Part shown: piece after piece, positions 43,621-53,995 of the stretch | Position numbering within the stretch: position 1 is the stretch's first letter | Layout: the number at the start of each line of letters is the position of its first letter | Translations under genes and position numbers: made by a program | DNA from: Notospermus geniculatus | Taxonomy: Eukaryota > Nemertea > Pilidiophora > Heteronemertea > Lineidae | Reading direction: 5' to 3' | Length of the DNA: 64,000 nucleotides | Assembly (NCBI GenBank): GCA_002633025.1 | Contig: NMRB01001275.1 | Location: 74,089 to 138,088 of the forward strand | The notes under the pieces: model-generated | The model's database searches: none | What the model was told of the DNA's origin: nothing | The model's input: the letters and a program-made list of their open reading frames with translations, nothing else

Positions 43621-44033
43621 CAGGGTGTCCTTTAAGACACTGAACCAGTTGACCGGTGTAACGTCGATCAGTGTTCCCCGTATTTCTGTGTTTTTCTTAT
43701 TAGGTAGTTTTAGCAAGCTTACGTTTTACATTTACGATTACGATTTGAAAACGTCATGACGTCGGCTATGCGGGAGTTTTTTACGCGCAAGTCGCTTGCT
43801 ACACGTAAGAAACTTACGATTTAATCAACGCCAAATCTTTCACGTTTGTAATCAAATAAATCGCTTTCAATTTGACACACCTAATAATGGGTAAATGTCC
43901 AAGTTGTAGTGAAGATTACAAATACCCCCCCCCCCCGCATCGGCAACATCATCACAGATGGTTCCATACGATCACAAGTAGGGCCTACCGTTGTTTGGTC
44001 CTGCGCTGTTTTGATTCTTTTCGGAACACCCTG
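43621..44033. mobile_element. MITE with CAGGGTGTCC ends
   Basis: Outer TA plus CAGGGTGTCC on the left, GGAACACCCTG plus TA on the right, about 410 bp. Non-coding. Confidence 0.65.
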
Positions 44034-44551
44034 TATACCACGGCATTTTGCGCAGAGGTCAGACGGTTTCACCTTACTGACTCTGCCTTCAAACGTCAGT
44101 GCCCCGTACTTCTTTTCGCGTAGGAATGACGTCATTTAAAATGGCTGCCTCCTTGTTGCACGTGGCTATGTTTACACTCACAAAATCATGTGATCAAATT
44201 CGACGAAGCTGATTGGTCCATCGATTTGGTTGCTTCTAAAATAGAAACTATATTTCTGCCGGAACGACCGAACCGAAGCACAGCCATACGTGTAATCCGC
44301 CGCATAAACATGATAAAAGTGCAACACAATGAACAAATGTTTAAAAATCATGGTGTGTTTGGTGTTTTGGTACACCTCTAAACTTGACAGTACGATTATG
44401 ATTTTATTGGGGTGGAAAACTAGCTGTAGATCAGATTTTCTTCATTCTGCTCATTCCCAGCAGACGTGATGAGGGCGTTTGAAGCCAGTGGTACAAGTGG
44501 AGCAAACCGAAAACGCGGAACGACGTACCGCTGGGCTGGCGAGATTAGTTA

Positions 44552-44701
44552 GGGAGTTTAAGAAATCAAACGATAAACGTTAACTTTACGACAACGTTAT
44601 TTTTCATACTACGAATTCACCAGATTATATATTGTATTTTGGGTACAAAAAAACATCGTTCTCATAAAGTTAACGTTTATCGTTTGATTTCTTAAACTCC
44701 C
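44552..44701. mobile_element. MITE, AAATCAAACGATAAACG family, copy 2
   Basis: TA-flanked, ends GGGAGTTTAAGAAATCAAAC and inverse, AACTTTACGACAACGTT inside. Confidence 0.9.
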
Positions 44702-44930
44702 TAATATCGACCAATTCACATTGACTGCTAGAAAAGTGACCAGGTGTGCAACAGCGAGCGATTGGTCGGTTATTGATGGCGCGAAAACTAGACTTACTGC
44801 ATAGTAATGAACGGGGCGTGAATTTTGTATGTGGATGTCTTAGAACCGATTCTAGGTTATAACCCATCCTCTGAAATGTTTTTCAGAACAAAGCATACTC
44901 ATGTGACCCAACAGAGTGAAATCCGCCTTA

Positions 44931-44938
44931 TATAAATA
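44931..44938 (+). promoter_or_regulatory. TATA box candidate
   Basis: TATAAATA, about 76 bp before the ATG at 45007 of the signal-peptide-like exon; the expected start of transcription would be near 44960. Confidence 0.35.
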
Positions 44939-44961
44939 TCCCACTCCGTTGTCGGGTCGGG

Positions 44962-45067
44962 ATGATGAGGCAATCAACTTGTTTTCACACGTCGTCTTTA
45001 AAGCTGATGGTGACGTGCATCTGCGTCGTACTGGTGCGTCAGTTTGCCGTGGAATCTCATACGAGAC
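44962..45067 (+). CDS. Possible signal-peptide exon of an unknown secreted protein
   Basis: The frame from 44962 (or the ATG at 45007) encodes a hydrophobic leader, VTCICVVLVRQFAVES, and ends at a donor GAGAC/GTAAGA in phase 1. A TATAAATA stands upstream. No partner exon could be assigned with confidence; the Cys-rich exon at 53619 has a compatible phase but lies 8.5 kb away beyond a gap. An overlapping minus-strand frame of 113 codons exists, so chance is a real alternative. Confidence 0.3.
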
Positions 45068-45282
45068 GTAAGAACACTTCGCTAACTGTGTTCCATACAC
45101 ACGTATCTGTTCCTTATGTTTCAGGCTCTGATCGTAACAACTAACCTGGGTGCGTATTTTCGGTGAAAGAAAACTCACCGAACAAGATGACATTGTAAAT
45201 GTCTGATGGTTCCCGCTTGTTTAAGAGGACCTTACAGGCATGACAGGCAGCCTGCTCGTAGCCATTTTGATGTGCTCAAATC

Positions 45283-46060
45283 AAATCATCAGGTTTGACC
45301 TTGACCTCTGATCATCAAGGTCATTGCATAATCAGAAAGGGCATCCTCAGTAACCTAATAGTGGGTGATACCATGCTTCAACCTCTGCCATAGGCAGAGA
45401 CATAATCAAATTATCAAAGTATGACCTTGACCTCTGATCATCAAGGTCATTGCATAATCGAAATGGGCATCCTCAATAACCTAGGTATGGGTGACATCAT
45501 GCCTCTACCTTTACCAAAGGCCGAGAAATTTAGAAATTTCGAATTATCAAGTTTGACCTTGACCTCTGATCATCATTGTCATTATATAATCGAAATGGGC
45601 ATCCTCAATAATCTAAGTATGGGGGACATCATGAATCTATCTCTACCACAGGCAGAGAAATTACAATTTTTCACGTTTGACCTTGACCTCTGATAATCAA
45701 GGTCATTGCATAATCGAAAAGTGCATCCTCAATAACCTAAAGTACGGGTGTGAGTGATATCATGTCTCTATCACTACCACAGGCAGAGATATTGCAAATT
45801 TTCAAGTTCGACCTTGACCTCTGACCTTGACCTTTGATCATCAAGGTCATCGACCTTGACCTCAGACCTTGACCTTTGATCATCAAGGTCATTGCATAAT
45901 CGAAATGAGCATCCTCAATAACCTAAGTATGGGTGATACGTGTCATGCCTCTACCTTTACCACAGGCAGAGATATTTCAAATTATGAAGTTTGATATATC
46001 AAAATCTCATGATATTTCGAACGCCCGGACACTTGAGGCTGAGAATTTCAACATAGTCCA
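45283..46060. repeat. Satellite-like tandem array, second locus
   Basis: Six or so units of 126-140 bp with GACCTTGACCTCTGATCATC, AAGGTCATTGCATAATCGAA and the other words of the 20150-21520 array. One unit (45811-45895) has a local doubling of the GACCTTGACCT block. Confidence 0.85.
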
Positions 46061-46288
46061 GTAGACTTGTTTCATGTTGCTCAGTTGACAGTATGGCAAG
46101 TTATCTGAAAATATCAAATTCGTGATATCGATATCACCATGACCCCAACATCGCACATCAAAAGTAATCAGCCCATTCAATTCCTAAGGTATGAAAGCCT
46201 AAGGGTAGAACTTATTTCCATTGCTGTAGGTGTTGAAGGAACCGAGTTAATGCCATCAGATAAAAGCGTGACAGACAAAATATCAAGT
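45958..46288. repeat. Gap-flanking duplicate, left copy
   Basis: 331 bp from TACCACAGGCAGAG to GACAAAATATCAAGT, identical as far as I can read to 46777-47107. Confidence 0.9.
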
Positions 46289-46776
46289 NNNNNNNNNNNN
46301 NNNNNNNNNNNNNNNNNNNNNNNNNNNNNNNNNNNNNNNNNNNNNNNNNNNNNNNNNNNNNNNNNNNNNNNNNNNNNNNNNNNNNNNNNNNNNNNNNNNN
46401 NNNNNNNNNNNNNNNNNNNNNNNNNNNNNNNNNNNNNNNNNNNNNNNNNNNNNNNNNNNNNNNNNNNNNNNNNNNNNNNNNNNNNNNNNNNNNNNNNNNN
46501 NNNNNNNNNNNNNNNNNNNNNNNNNNNNNNNNNNNNNNNNNNNNNNNNNNNNNNNNNNNNNNNNNNNNNNNNNNNNNNNNNNNNNNNNNNNNNNNNNNNN
46601 NNNNNNNNNNNNNNNNNNNNNNNNNNNNNNNNNNNNNNNNNNNNNNNNNNNNNNNNNNNNNNNNNNNNNNNNNNNNNNNNNNNNNNNNNNNNNNNNNNNN
46701 NNNNNNNNNNNNNNNNNNNNNNNNNNNNNNNNNNNNNNNNNNNNNNNNNNNNNNNNNNNNNNNNNNNNNNNNNNNN
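46289..46776. other. Assembly gap, 488 N
   Basis: Flanked on both sides by the same 331 bp in the same orientation. Confidence 0.98.
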
Positions 46777-47107
46777 TACCACAGGCAGAGATATTTCAAA
46801 TTATGAAGTTTGATATATCAAAATCTCATGATATTTCGAACGCCCGGACACTTGAGGCTGAGAATTTCAACATAGTCCAGTAGACTTGTTTCATGTTGCT
46901 CAGTTGACAGTATGGCAAGTTATCTGAAAATATCAAATTCGTGATATCGATATCACCATGACCCCAACATCGCACATCAAAAGTAATCAGCCCATTCAAT
47001 TCCTAAGGTATGAAAGCCTAAGGGTAGAACTTATTTCCATTGCTGTAGGTGTTGAAGGAACCGAGTTAATGCCATCAGATAAAAGCGTGACAGACAAAAT
47101 ATCAAGT
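46777..47107. repeat. Gap-flanking duplicate, right copy
   Basis: Same 331 bp as 45958-46288, beginning at the first base after the gap; unique sequence resumes at 47108. Confidence 0.9.
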
Positions 47108-47224
47108 CCGATATGTTGATTACATCATATGATGGAGGCATCTGAGATTGAAAATTATTGGCTCATTGGATTGCCCTGATTGATCGGGAACCATAATTAC
47201 TTGTTTATCATCATTCAACCTTAT

Positions 47225-47620
47225 GATATTGGGGAGGGAGGGCCTTTGATATTTGATATTTTGATATTTTGTATGGGTGACAATGTTTGATCGGGAGGGC
47301 CTTTGATATTTGATATTTTTTGGTCATGAACTCTGCAATATACTTGATGGGGAGGGGCTTTGATATTTGATATTTAGTAATTTGTTGGACTATTTCTGGC
47401 AAACATGAATTACGTGCAATACAAGCCAGTTTGTTTAGTCTGGCCAGGAATAGGATCGTCTGTGGTGCAATGGATATCAATTATCAAAAGCCCATCAGGT
47501 CTGGGAAAATCAGGTCGGGAGGTTGTTTGATATTTGATAAACAATAGCAAAAATCAAAGGTGAAGCAGAGGGCAAGAATTTGGAGCGGACGGTACCTTGA
47601 TATTTGATATAGCAAATATC
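47225..47620. repeat. TGATATTTGATATTT-rich repeats
   Basis: GGGAGGGCCTTTGATATTTG and variants recur six or more times. The minus-strand ORF here repeats KYQISKALP because of it. Confidence 0.75.
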
Positions 47621-47929
47621 AAAATAATCAGCACGGGAGCTAGGCTAAATGTTGGGACGGGCGGTGGTGATAAACAAGTAATTTATGTTGAATTGCCTAA
47701 AATTGGCCCATGCAGTAGTACACATGTATTTGAAATATTCAAAGTATCAGGTGTAGATAAACTAATGTCCATGACTGTATGTGTCTGAAATCCAATACAT
47801 TATTCAAATAAAAATATCGAATATCATTTCTGCTTCTGCCTGTTTTTGTCCATACGTGCAGGGTACCCGGTAGATCGAATGCTAAATTGAAAAGATGTCG
47901 AGAGTTCTCGAGACGATTTCAAGAGAGTA

Positions 47930-48063
47930 ACTTGCAAAACAAGCAATTATGACCACATGCCGTTCCCGTGATAAGGTAGTCCCCTATCTGCCATTCCAAC
48001 AAATCCAAAGGAAGGAACAACATCGAGGTAACATCCCTCTGCAACTGAAAGGAGCGAAAACAG
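47930..48063 (+). other. Possible 5' non-coding exon upstream of the Cys-rich gene
   Basis: The segment ends in a near-ideal donor, GAAAACAG/GTGAGTAG, on the plus strand. The next plus-strand exon at 49319 opens with an acceptor just before its ATG, so it needs an upstream untranslated exon. This donor is the best nearby candidate; the 5' edge is a guess. Confidence 0.3.
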
Positions 48064-48292
48064 GTGAGTAGCAAATTTGAGTCGAATTTACTTTGTTTTG
48101 GTGGCAAGCGAAGAAGGTTTAATTGAAGTGTCATGATTTTGGGCATGGATTGGGTCGTGTTCGTTTTCTGACCCGATACCGAGTGATCTAGCGTCAGTAT
48201 TCCCCATTCCTACGGGTTGCGATGTCGCAAGCGATCCACTCGTCACCGTTCTTCTCGCCACACACCGCAGACTGGGCGTATCGCTTATGGTA

Positions 48293-48454
48293 GCGACTTT
48301 TCGCAAAGCCCCCGAAACGCCAACGCGAACGCCAATCCCATTGTTCGATGTCACCTTGGAGGAATTATAAATTCCTCCAAGATGTCACGAAGACGGCAAC
48401 GAACATTAGGATTCACGTTCGCGTCCGCGTTTCGGAGGCTTTACGAAAACTCCC
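48293..48454. mobile_element. MITE, GCAAAGCCCCCGAAACGCC family, copy 3
   Basis: Arms TTTTCGCAAAGCCCCCGAAA and inverse, TA on both outer edges. The centre holds an extra palindrome, CTTGGAGGAATT with its inverse, absent from the other two copies. Confidence 0.85.
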
Positions 48455-48474
48455 TATTGGCAATGATTTGCGAC

Positions 48475-49212
48475 GAATGGTGCGGTTTTCACAGGGTTTT
48501 CGATAATCCATCGATGGTTTAACAACACATAGCCTGTTGATTATCCCAATTCCTGTGAAATCCGCACCGCTCACCGCAAGCCGCGGCGAATCCGCTGTAT
48601 TGGAAACGGGCCCTTGAGGGCTCGATCCTAGCGCGATTTCTCGCTGCGACGAAAAAATTTGTCTTCGAAGCCATTCAGCCGACATTGATAAAGAAAATGT
48701 CGCTGAGAAAAATTTGGGCGACAAATCGCGTCAGTGGGTTCAGGCCTGTTTCCACTAGACCGGTTTTCCGCATTGCGATTCCCGAAACCGCGACGGATCC
48801 CGTAGCGGCGGAAATTACGGGAGGGGTTTCCACGTGTGCGGTTAACCGCAAATGAGTCGCTCTATATTTATAAAGTCGTGGCAAGTTTCTGGCCAAATAC
48901 AGCAACATGCTGAGCACAACTTCATATGGCATTGAAGCGATATTAGATAAAGAAACAGGCTCCTTGAATCATGAAATTGTACAACTTCATCAGAACCAAC
49001 CGGTGCGGGTTGCCGCACTGAATGCCTTTTTTGCAATCTGATTTTCCCCGTTTTCGTGGTTCCCGCAGCGGATATTACGTCATTTTTGCCGGATGGCTCA
49101 AGTGGAAAGACATGTTGGGAAATCTATTAAAACATTCGATGCGGATCCCAGCGCGGGAAACCGGTGCGGCTACTACCGCGACGGAAACCGGTCTGGTGAA
49201 AACAGTCCTTTA
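48475..49212. mobile_element. Run of three fold-back elements
   Basis: 48475-48606 (GGTGCGGTTTTCACAGG and inverse), about 48612-48742 (GCGCGATTTCTCGC with GAAAAATTTGT and inverse) and 48745-49212 (GTTTCCACTAGACCGGTTTT and inverse). All are non-coding, and the boundaries between them are approximate. Confidence 0.6.
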
Positions 49213-49318
49213 ATCGCGCGATGATCACAGTTTTTGAATACGGCCCATAGTGTTTTGATCAAAAATGGGTGCTGACAGGCGATCTGATGTAATTGTGCCA
49301 TATTTTTTCTCTTTTCAG

Positions 49319-49393
49319 TTTCAAAAATGGTGAACAAGATTTTCACACTGTGTCTGATGGTATTCGTCGTCTTGGCCTTAATCCAAGGACAGG
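49319..49393 (+). CDS. Secreted Cys-rich protein, signal-peptide exon
   Basis: A 75-bp exon between a strong acceptor (TTTTTTCTCTTTTCAG, ending 49318) and a good donor (GGACAGG/GTGAGAT, from 49394). The ATG at 49327 begins 22 codons: Met-Val-Asn-Lys and a hydrophobic core, TLCLMVFVVLALIQG, a textbook secretory signal. The exon ends in phase 1. The next plus-strand frame that fits in phase and character is the eight-cysteine exon at 53619-53836. That link crosses 4.2 kb of transposon-rich intron and is inferred; an unseen exon could lie between. Confidence 0.6.
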
Positions 49394-49524
49394 GTGAGAT
49401 AAATAGCATACTAGTATCTTCCATTTTAAGCCTACTGGATTTTGTAGTGAAGAAAAAAATCGGTGCAGGCTTTCTTGCTGTTCCATGCAATAGGCACTCA
49501 GCCTTGTTTCGACATACACTGTAG

Positions 49525-49856
49525 CTAAGGTTACACCTGTTGCAAATACCCGTGTTTTTCCAGACCCGTGTCAAACCCGTGTGTACGAAAATCCCGGCGA
49601 GAGGTCACACTACCACACTGTAGTTAAGTAGCCCGGCGACAGTTGCGCTGCAAACATTGGCTCTTCGGTCATTTCTGAATTGGCCCACATTATTGTCGGA
49701 GGCGCGAAACAAAAACACGGGGATTTCGAAAAGCACAGCGAGATTGCCGTGTCTCAAAAACCCGTGTTTTTCAGACACGGGTTTCTTGAAGCCCGGCAAT
49801 TCATAGGTGTGACCGCAAAAAACCCGGGGATTTTATGTAGTGTAACCACGGCTATA
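49525..49856. mobile_element. Hairpin element, GTTACACC / AACCCGTGT arms
   Basis: GGTTACACCTGTTGCAAATA and ACCCGTGTTTTTCCAGA on the left; AAACCCGGGGATTTT and GTAGTGTAACCACGGCTA on the right. A relative lies at 55625-55842. Confidence 0.65.
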
Positions 49857-50203
49857 TTCTTGGCAAGCGTCCGCTTAATTAGTATAGGCCTTTTATTTTT
49901 ACACGGTGCGCGGGGTTCGAGGAAACCTAGTACCTCCACCCTCCTCGGGCGGGTTCGGTTCAGGATGGATTGATCACTATTTTACACAGTGCCGGTTCGG
50001 TAACCGGCCTCGATCCAGTTCGAGGTCGGTTCTTGGAACGCGTGCCGCTAGATGGCGTGTATCAACGTTTCAACATTGTTTGCAGTTAACGTAAGTACAA
50101 AATATCACGGAAATATCACAAAAAACGGTGAACTATGCTTCTAACAGCATGAGTAGTGCTTGAGAAATCTCGCGCGTGATTTCTTCACAGGTAAAGGCGA
50201 ATT

Positions 50204-50252
50204 CATACTTCGGCGACAAGTTGTCGCCGAAGTATGAATCCGCCTTAACTTG
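50204..50252. repeat. Near-perfect long palindrome without loop
   Basis: AATTCATACTTCGGCGACAA meets its complement directly; the outer edges read AAAGGCG and CGCCTTAA. Confidence 0.9.
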
Positions 50253-50339
50253 ATGCAAAAGACGTCACTCAGCTGCAGGTAGCGCGCTCAATCCCGCACG
50301 AGGCCGGTGGAGGTCGGTTCGCTTTTACACGAGAGAATA

Positions 50340-52167
50340 GTGAGGTTTCGCAAATCTGACGAATCACGAAGTACTAAATACGAAATTGGGCTTCATTTCC
50401 ATGACCTAATGTGTTTCAGGAGATGGTTAGTACCACAAATATCACCTGCTGCAAGAGCGTCTTTTAGCGTATGACGTTAGACCGAAAGAGTTACGGTGTA
50501 TATTAAACTTATTGGTTCGCTATGGAGCCGCTTGGAGCGCTAGCTGCGGCCATATGGACCCCTATTTTCACACCAGTTTTCCAAGGCATTTGTATGACGT
50601 AAACAACTTATGTAAATGGTAAGAAAAATGTATTGTTTCAACGACTTAAGGAAGCAACAGAAACATTACAACTTCCATTGCACTCAGACAAAGCAGCCCT
50701 GAGTCTACATAAACCAACCAAAAACAATACTAGTGGTTCTCCTCAAGGTAAAAAAAATTCTACCCAGTGAAATATTGCTTATTTGATTCAAACATCTGTA
50801 TCATAACTTTCATTGCATTTCAACATCTATTGTGAGGAGTAATAATAAACAAGAAGTCAATCTCCAGAATTCACGAATTTTCGACCCCAACCGGGGTCTT
50901 TTTCAAGTGGAACTTTACCTATTGTGAGGAGTGAGGTGATCTTGATGGCTGAAATAGACCTGGGCACAGTGAGTGACCACTTGGGTGACAAAATGTAGTG
51001 ACCCACTGTGCCCCATCCCACTGTGGGCAAGTTGACTTTTTCACGACCTTCGACCTCCGGCATGCCATGGATGGCCTAAACATAATGGGCACCGCTTTAT
51101 TTACACCACCATATTCTTCTCCTTTCAGATTTTAGTGGGTTTTCAATATGTCTCCGCAATCTATTTGCTATTACAAAAGACCGGGTTTATTTATCGAGCC
51201 GCTCGATGAATAAGCACTACTTTCGGTCTTATTTGTCAAGCCGCTCGATGAGGAGTACGTGGATAAGAATTTGCCGGCGAGTCCGAACACCAGGGTGTGC
51301 CCAGGATGATGCAACGATTCTGTAGACGATTTTATCAGTGTCACCACTAAGAAAAAATAATTAACCAGTTGTTCTTTGTAGAAATTTGGACATAATAATT
51401 TGGACAACATAATTTTCTAAGAAAAGGAAAACAAAAAAAGAAAAATAATGAAAAAACATTACGACCACACGGGAATCGAACCCTCGACCTCAGGGGTGTA
51501 AGCCCAACATCTTTGAAATGTGCCAATCAACACATTGAAGACAATGGTAGAGTATTTGTCACCTGGTTCCGGAAATACGGCCAGCTCGACGTTTAAGCCC
51601 AATTTTGCGTACTGTTCAGCGAGCCGGGCTTGATAAATAGACACTTCGATTACAAAAATAATGAAGGGCCAATATTTTAGTTTTGATGCTGAAAAACAGA
51701 CTTTCCTTTGCATTTTTTTGCTACCACTTGGAATGCTTACAAATTAAAGTTTTGGAAATGGGTAAATCTCGCGCCCATCATCTGATGATGTCATCATCGA
51801 TGTCCTTGCTTTCACTTTCGAGAAATAGCCACTGATTCACTGTGCCCCGTGACCCACTGTGCCCCGTCTTCCCCTACCACAAATATCACCTGCTGCAAGA
51901 GCGTCTTTTAGCGTATGACGTTAGACCGAACGAGTTACGGTGTATATTAAACTTTGAAATTTATATTTCGTTTCGACTTCGTAGATACAAAGTGGAAATT
52001 TAAAGATTCAAGATGCACCATAATTCTCTCGGTCTTACGTGATATACTAAAAGACGCTCTGGCAGCAAGGGATATGTGTGGTACTAACCATCTCCAGAAA
52101 TACATTACGTCATGGAAATGAAGTTGAATTTCGTACTTCGTGTTTCGTCAGATTTGCGAAACCTGAC
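50340..52167. mobile_element. MITE, GTGAGGTTTCGCAAATC family, split by a 1.36-kb segment
   Basis: The left end (50340-50510) and the rest (51875-52167) belong to one MITE copy. They share 80 bp (50431-50510 and 51875-51954) with one visible difference. Between them, 50511-51874 contains CACTGTGCCCC repeats near 50960-51020 and 51838-51866, a reversed retroelement tail (50850-50922) and a tRNA-like piece near 51461-51540. Confidence 0.75.
50850..50922 (-). mobile_element. Retroelement 3'-tail-like repeat, reversed copy
   Basis: Reverse complement of the tail at 30890-30970, with the GACCCCAACCGGGGTC hairpin, next to AATAATAAACAAGAAGTCAA. Confidence 0.75.
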
Positions 52168-52554
52168 TATTAACCGGCCTGCACCTACCTCCACCCTCCC
52201 GAGACTCACGCGGCGAACTGAACTGGCCCGAGGAACGTGGGGGTCAGTTGTTTCGCTTTTACACGGGGAAAAATAACCGAACCCTCCTCGATCCGGAACG
52301 CACCCGCACCGTGGACTGTGTTCTTTTTGTGTCGGCTAGCCCCGCTTTCGGATGCTGTATGGCGGGGCCTATAGGCTAAAGATGCTGTTCAAGAAGCAGT
52401 GCGGTAAACCTTTCTTCGTCATGATCAGCAAGCTCGACTTCGCTGAAGGGTTGTAGTCGCTCAGCCAAGCCGAGACGTCTCCTCCCCTTCATTCACCCTG
52501 TAGTCTACTATACACCGCAATGGCCTCGATATTAGAACGAGAAGCCATCCATGG

Positions 52555-52805
52555 GGCTTGGACACTTTTGTTTCCTTAATTACATCCACTCTCTTAATTA
52601 GGTCCAGCAACCACCCGTGGTGCTTGGACACTTTTCTTTCCTTAATTGCCTACTCATCCTGTCTACACAGGTGTTAGTTCTACATTCGGGTTTCAGCTCA
52701 GTCTTTTCTAGAGTTTCAGATTGTAAAGTTCCACTTGAAAAAGACCCCGGTTGGGGTCGAAAATTCGTGAATTCTGGAGATTGACTTCTTGTTTATTATT
52801 ATTAT
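52555..52805 (+). mobile_element. Retroelement 3'-tail-like repeat, copy with (TTA)n end
   Basis: Same order as 30780-30990 and finishing in TTGTTTATTATTATTATTAT, the simple-repeat tail typical of non-LTR or Penelope-type insertions. Confidence 0.7.
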
Positions 52806-52939
52806 TATGATATTAGAACGTGAGGTGTTCCCTCCTCCATTTCGTCGTCGCAGAATTATGATATCGTGAGTCCATTCATTTTCCGGCGACTGGGCACCGA
52901 CAGAATGGTGCGTCGAAGGCACGCCGCGCGTCGGAGGAG

Positions 52940-53038
52940 AATAAAGGCCGCCGTACACGATACATTTTTTACTAAAATACATTCCTTCAAAATATTTCGT
53001 AGGAAAAAAATGTATCGTGCACGGCGGCCTTTAAAGTG
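52940..53038. mobile_element. Hairpin element, GGCCGCCGTACACGATACAT arms
   Basis: Left AAAGGCCGCCGTACACGATA, right ATCGTGCACGGCGGCCTTTA. Confidence 0.85.
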
Positions 53039-53063
53039 GACCTCAGAGCTAAAGCGGCTTCTA

Positions 53064-53141
53064 CAGGGTGGGCCAGAGATAAGTGTCCCTCGAACAATAG
53101 AAATGGTATTGTTCGAGGGACACTTTCTCTGGCCCACCCTG
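53064..53141. mobile_element. 78-bp palindromic mariner-type MITE
   Basis: TA-flanked. CAGGGTGGGCCAGAGATAAG and TGTCCCTCGAACAATA are followed by the inverse with almost no loop. The termini match the CAGGGTGG style of 41761-42426. Confidence 0.9.
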
Positions 53142-53248
53142 TAGAATGCATGCCTTTGGCTATACTAATGAAATACAGTAAATAAGGTGTGGGCAGCTCG
53201 TATCAAGTCTTTGGACCAATAATCACCTTTAGTTTCTCCATATTTTGT

Positions 53249-53571
53249 AAGGCTCCCATTCCATAGAGTTCATGTTTTCACGATTCATTGGCCCTTTTGC
53301 ACGGTTCACGCGTGAATTGTCATGTTTCACGGGTGAACCCAAGATTGGGCAATGTATTTCTTATGATGTGGGTTCCATAGGCGTCATTTTTACCTTCGGA
53401 CAAGTACGATTCATTTCATGCGTGAATAAATGAAGATCACCCGTGACTCGAGGAATGAACATGCTCATTCTTTTGGGCGTGAATTCTGTGGAACCAACCC
53501 TCTAAATGAAAGATTGTGGGAAAAATGAAACGGAAAAGTGAAAACGTTAACTCTATGGAACGGCAGCCTAA
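53249..53571. mobile_element. Fold-back element, AGGCTCCCATTCC ends
   Basis: TAAGGCTCCCATTCCATAGA on the left and TCTATGGAACGGCAGCCTA on the right, with TTCACGCGTGAA and TTCACGGGTGAAC words inside. Confidence 0.65.
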
Positions 53572-53618
53572 TACAGATGTAATTGCATGAACTAATTCCA
53601 AACATGTTTATTTTGTAG

Positions 53619-53836
53619 TGTCAGCTAGAAGATGTCAAACGGAAGGTGAAGTTTGCAGAGATGTCGCCAACGGAAGCCTCATGTGCTGCAAATCATTCAA
53701 TCGAAAGTGGTCTAAAACATGTCTCAAGTGTAGGGACGTCAGCACTCCAAGCGAAAAGGCACAAAAAGCATTTCGATGGAGGTGCAAGAGATGGGGAGCT
53801 GGAAATGATGACGTCTGTCACAATGTCTGGCACTAG
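53619..53836 (+). CDS. Secreted Cys-rich protein, mature-domain exon
   Basis: Opens after an acceptor (TTTATTTTGTAG, ending 53618) with two bases completing a phase-1 codon, then 71 codons to TAG at 53836. Joined to the exon at 49319 it gives a 94-residue preprotein. Eight cysteines follow the leader, spaced C-x6-C-x9-CC-x10-C-x2-C-x17-C-x10-C; the rest is basic (many Arg and Lys) with a WRCKRW stretch. The spacing suggests a disulfide-stabilised extracellular peptide, such as an antimicrobial, a signalling peptide or an inhibitor. It does not fit WAP or the common defensin spacings that I know, and the first six only loosely recall a cystine knot. A longer frame on the same strand (53619-53993, phase 0) overlaps and is an alternative reading. 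Confidence 0.55.
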
Positions 53837-53995
53837 AAGAAACCCGACCAAGTCATCGTCCTTGATCTCAGGAAGTATTCAGGAAGCAGTCGACACTGAC
53901 ACGTCACTGAAGGCGCTGCTCCACTTGACAGTTTTGGTCGCAGAAGTTGGCTCACAATGCACTGATTGGGCCGATTTTTTAAACGACGACTAAAG

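Noticed and set aside
46139-46813. ORFs of about 200 codons across the N run
   Set aside because: They consist almost wholly of unknown bases and cannot be evidence of coding.
51461-51540. Possible tRNA on the minus strand
   Set aside because: There is a B-box-like GGTTCGATTCCC, but the acceptor and D stems do not pair well and the T stem has mismatches. Treated as a tRNA-like relic.
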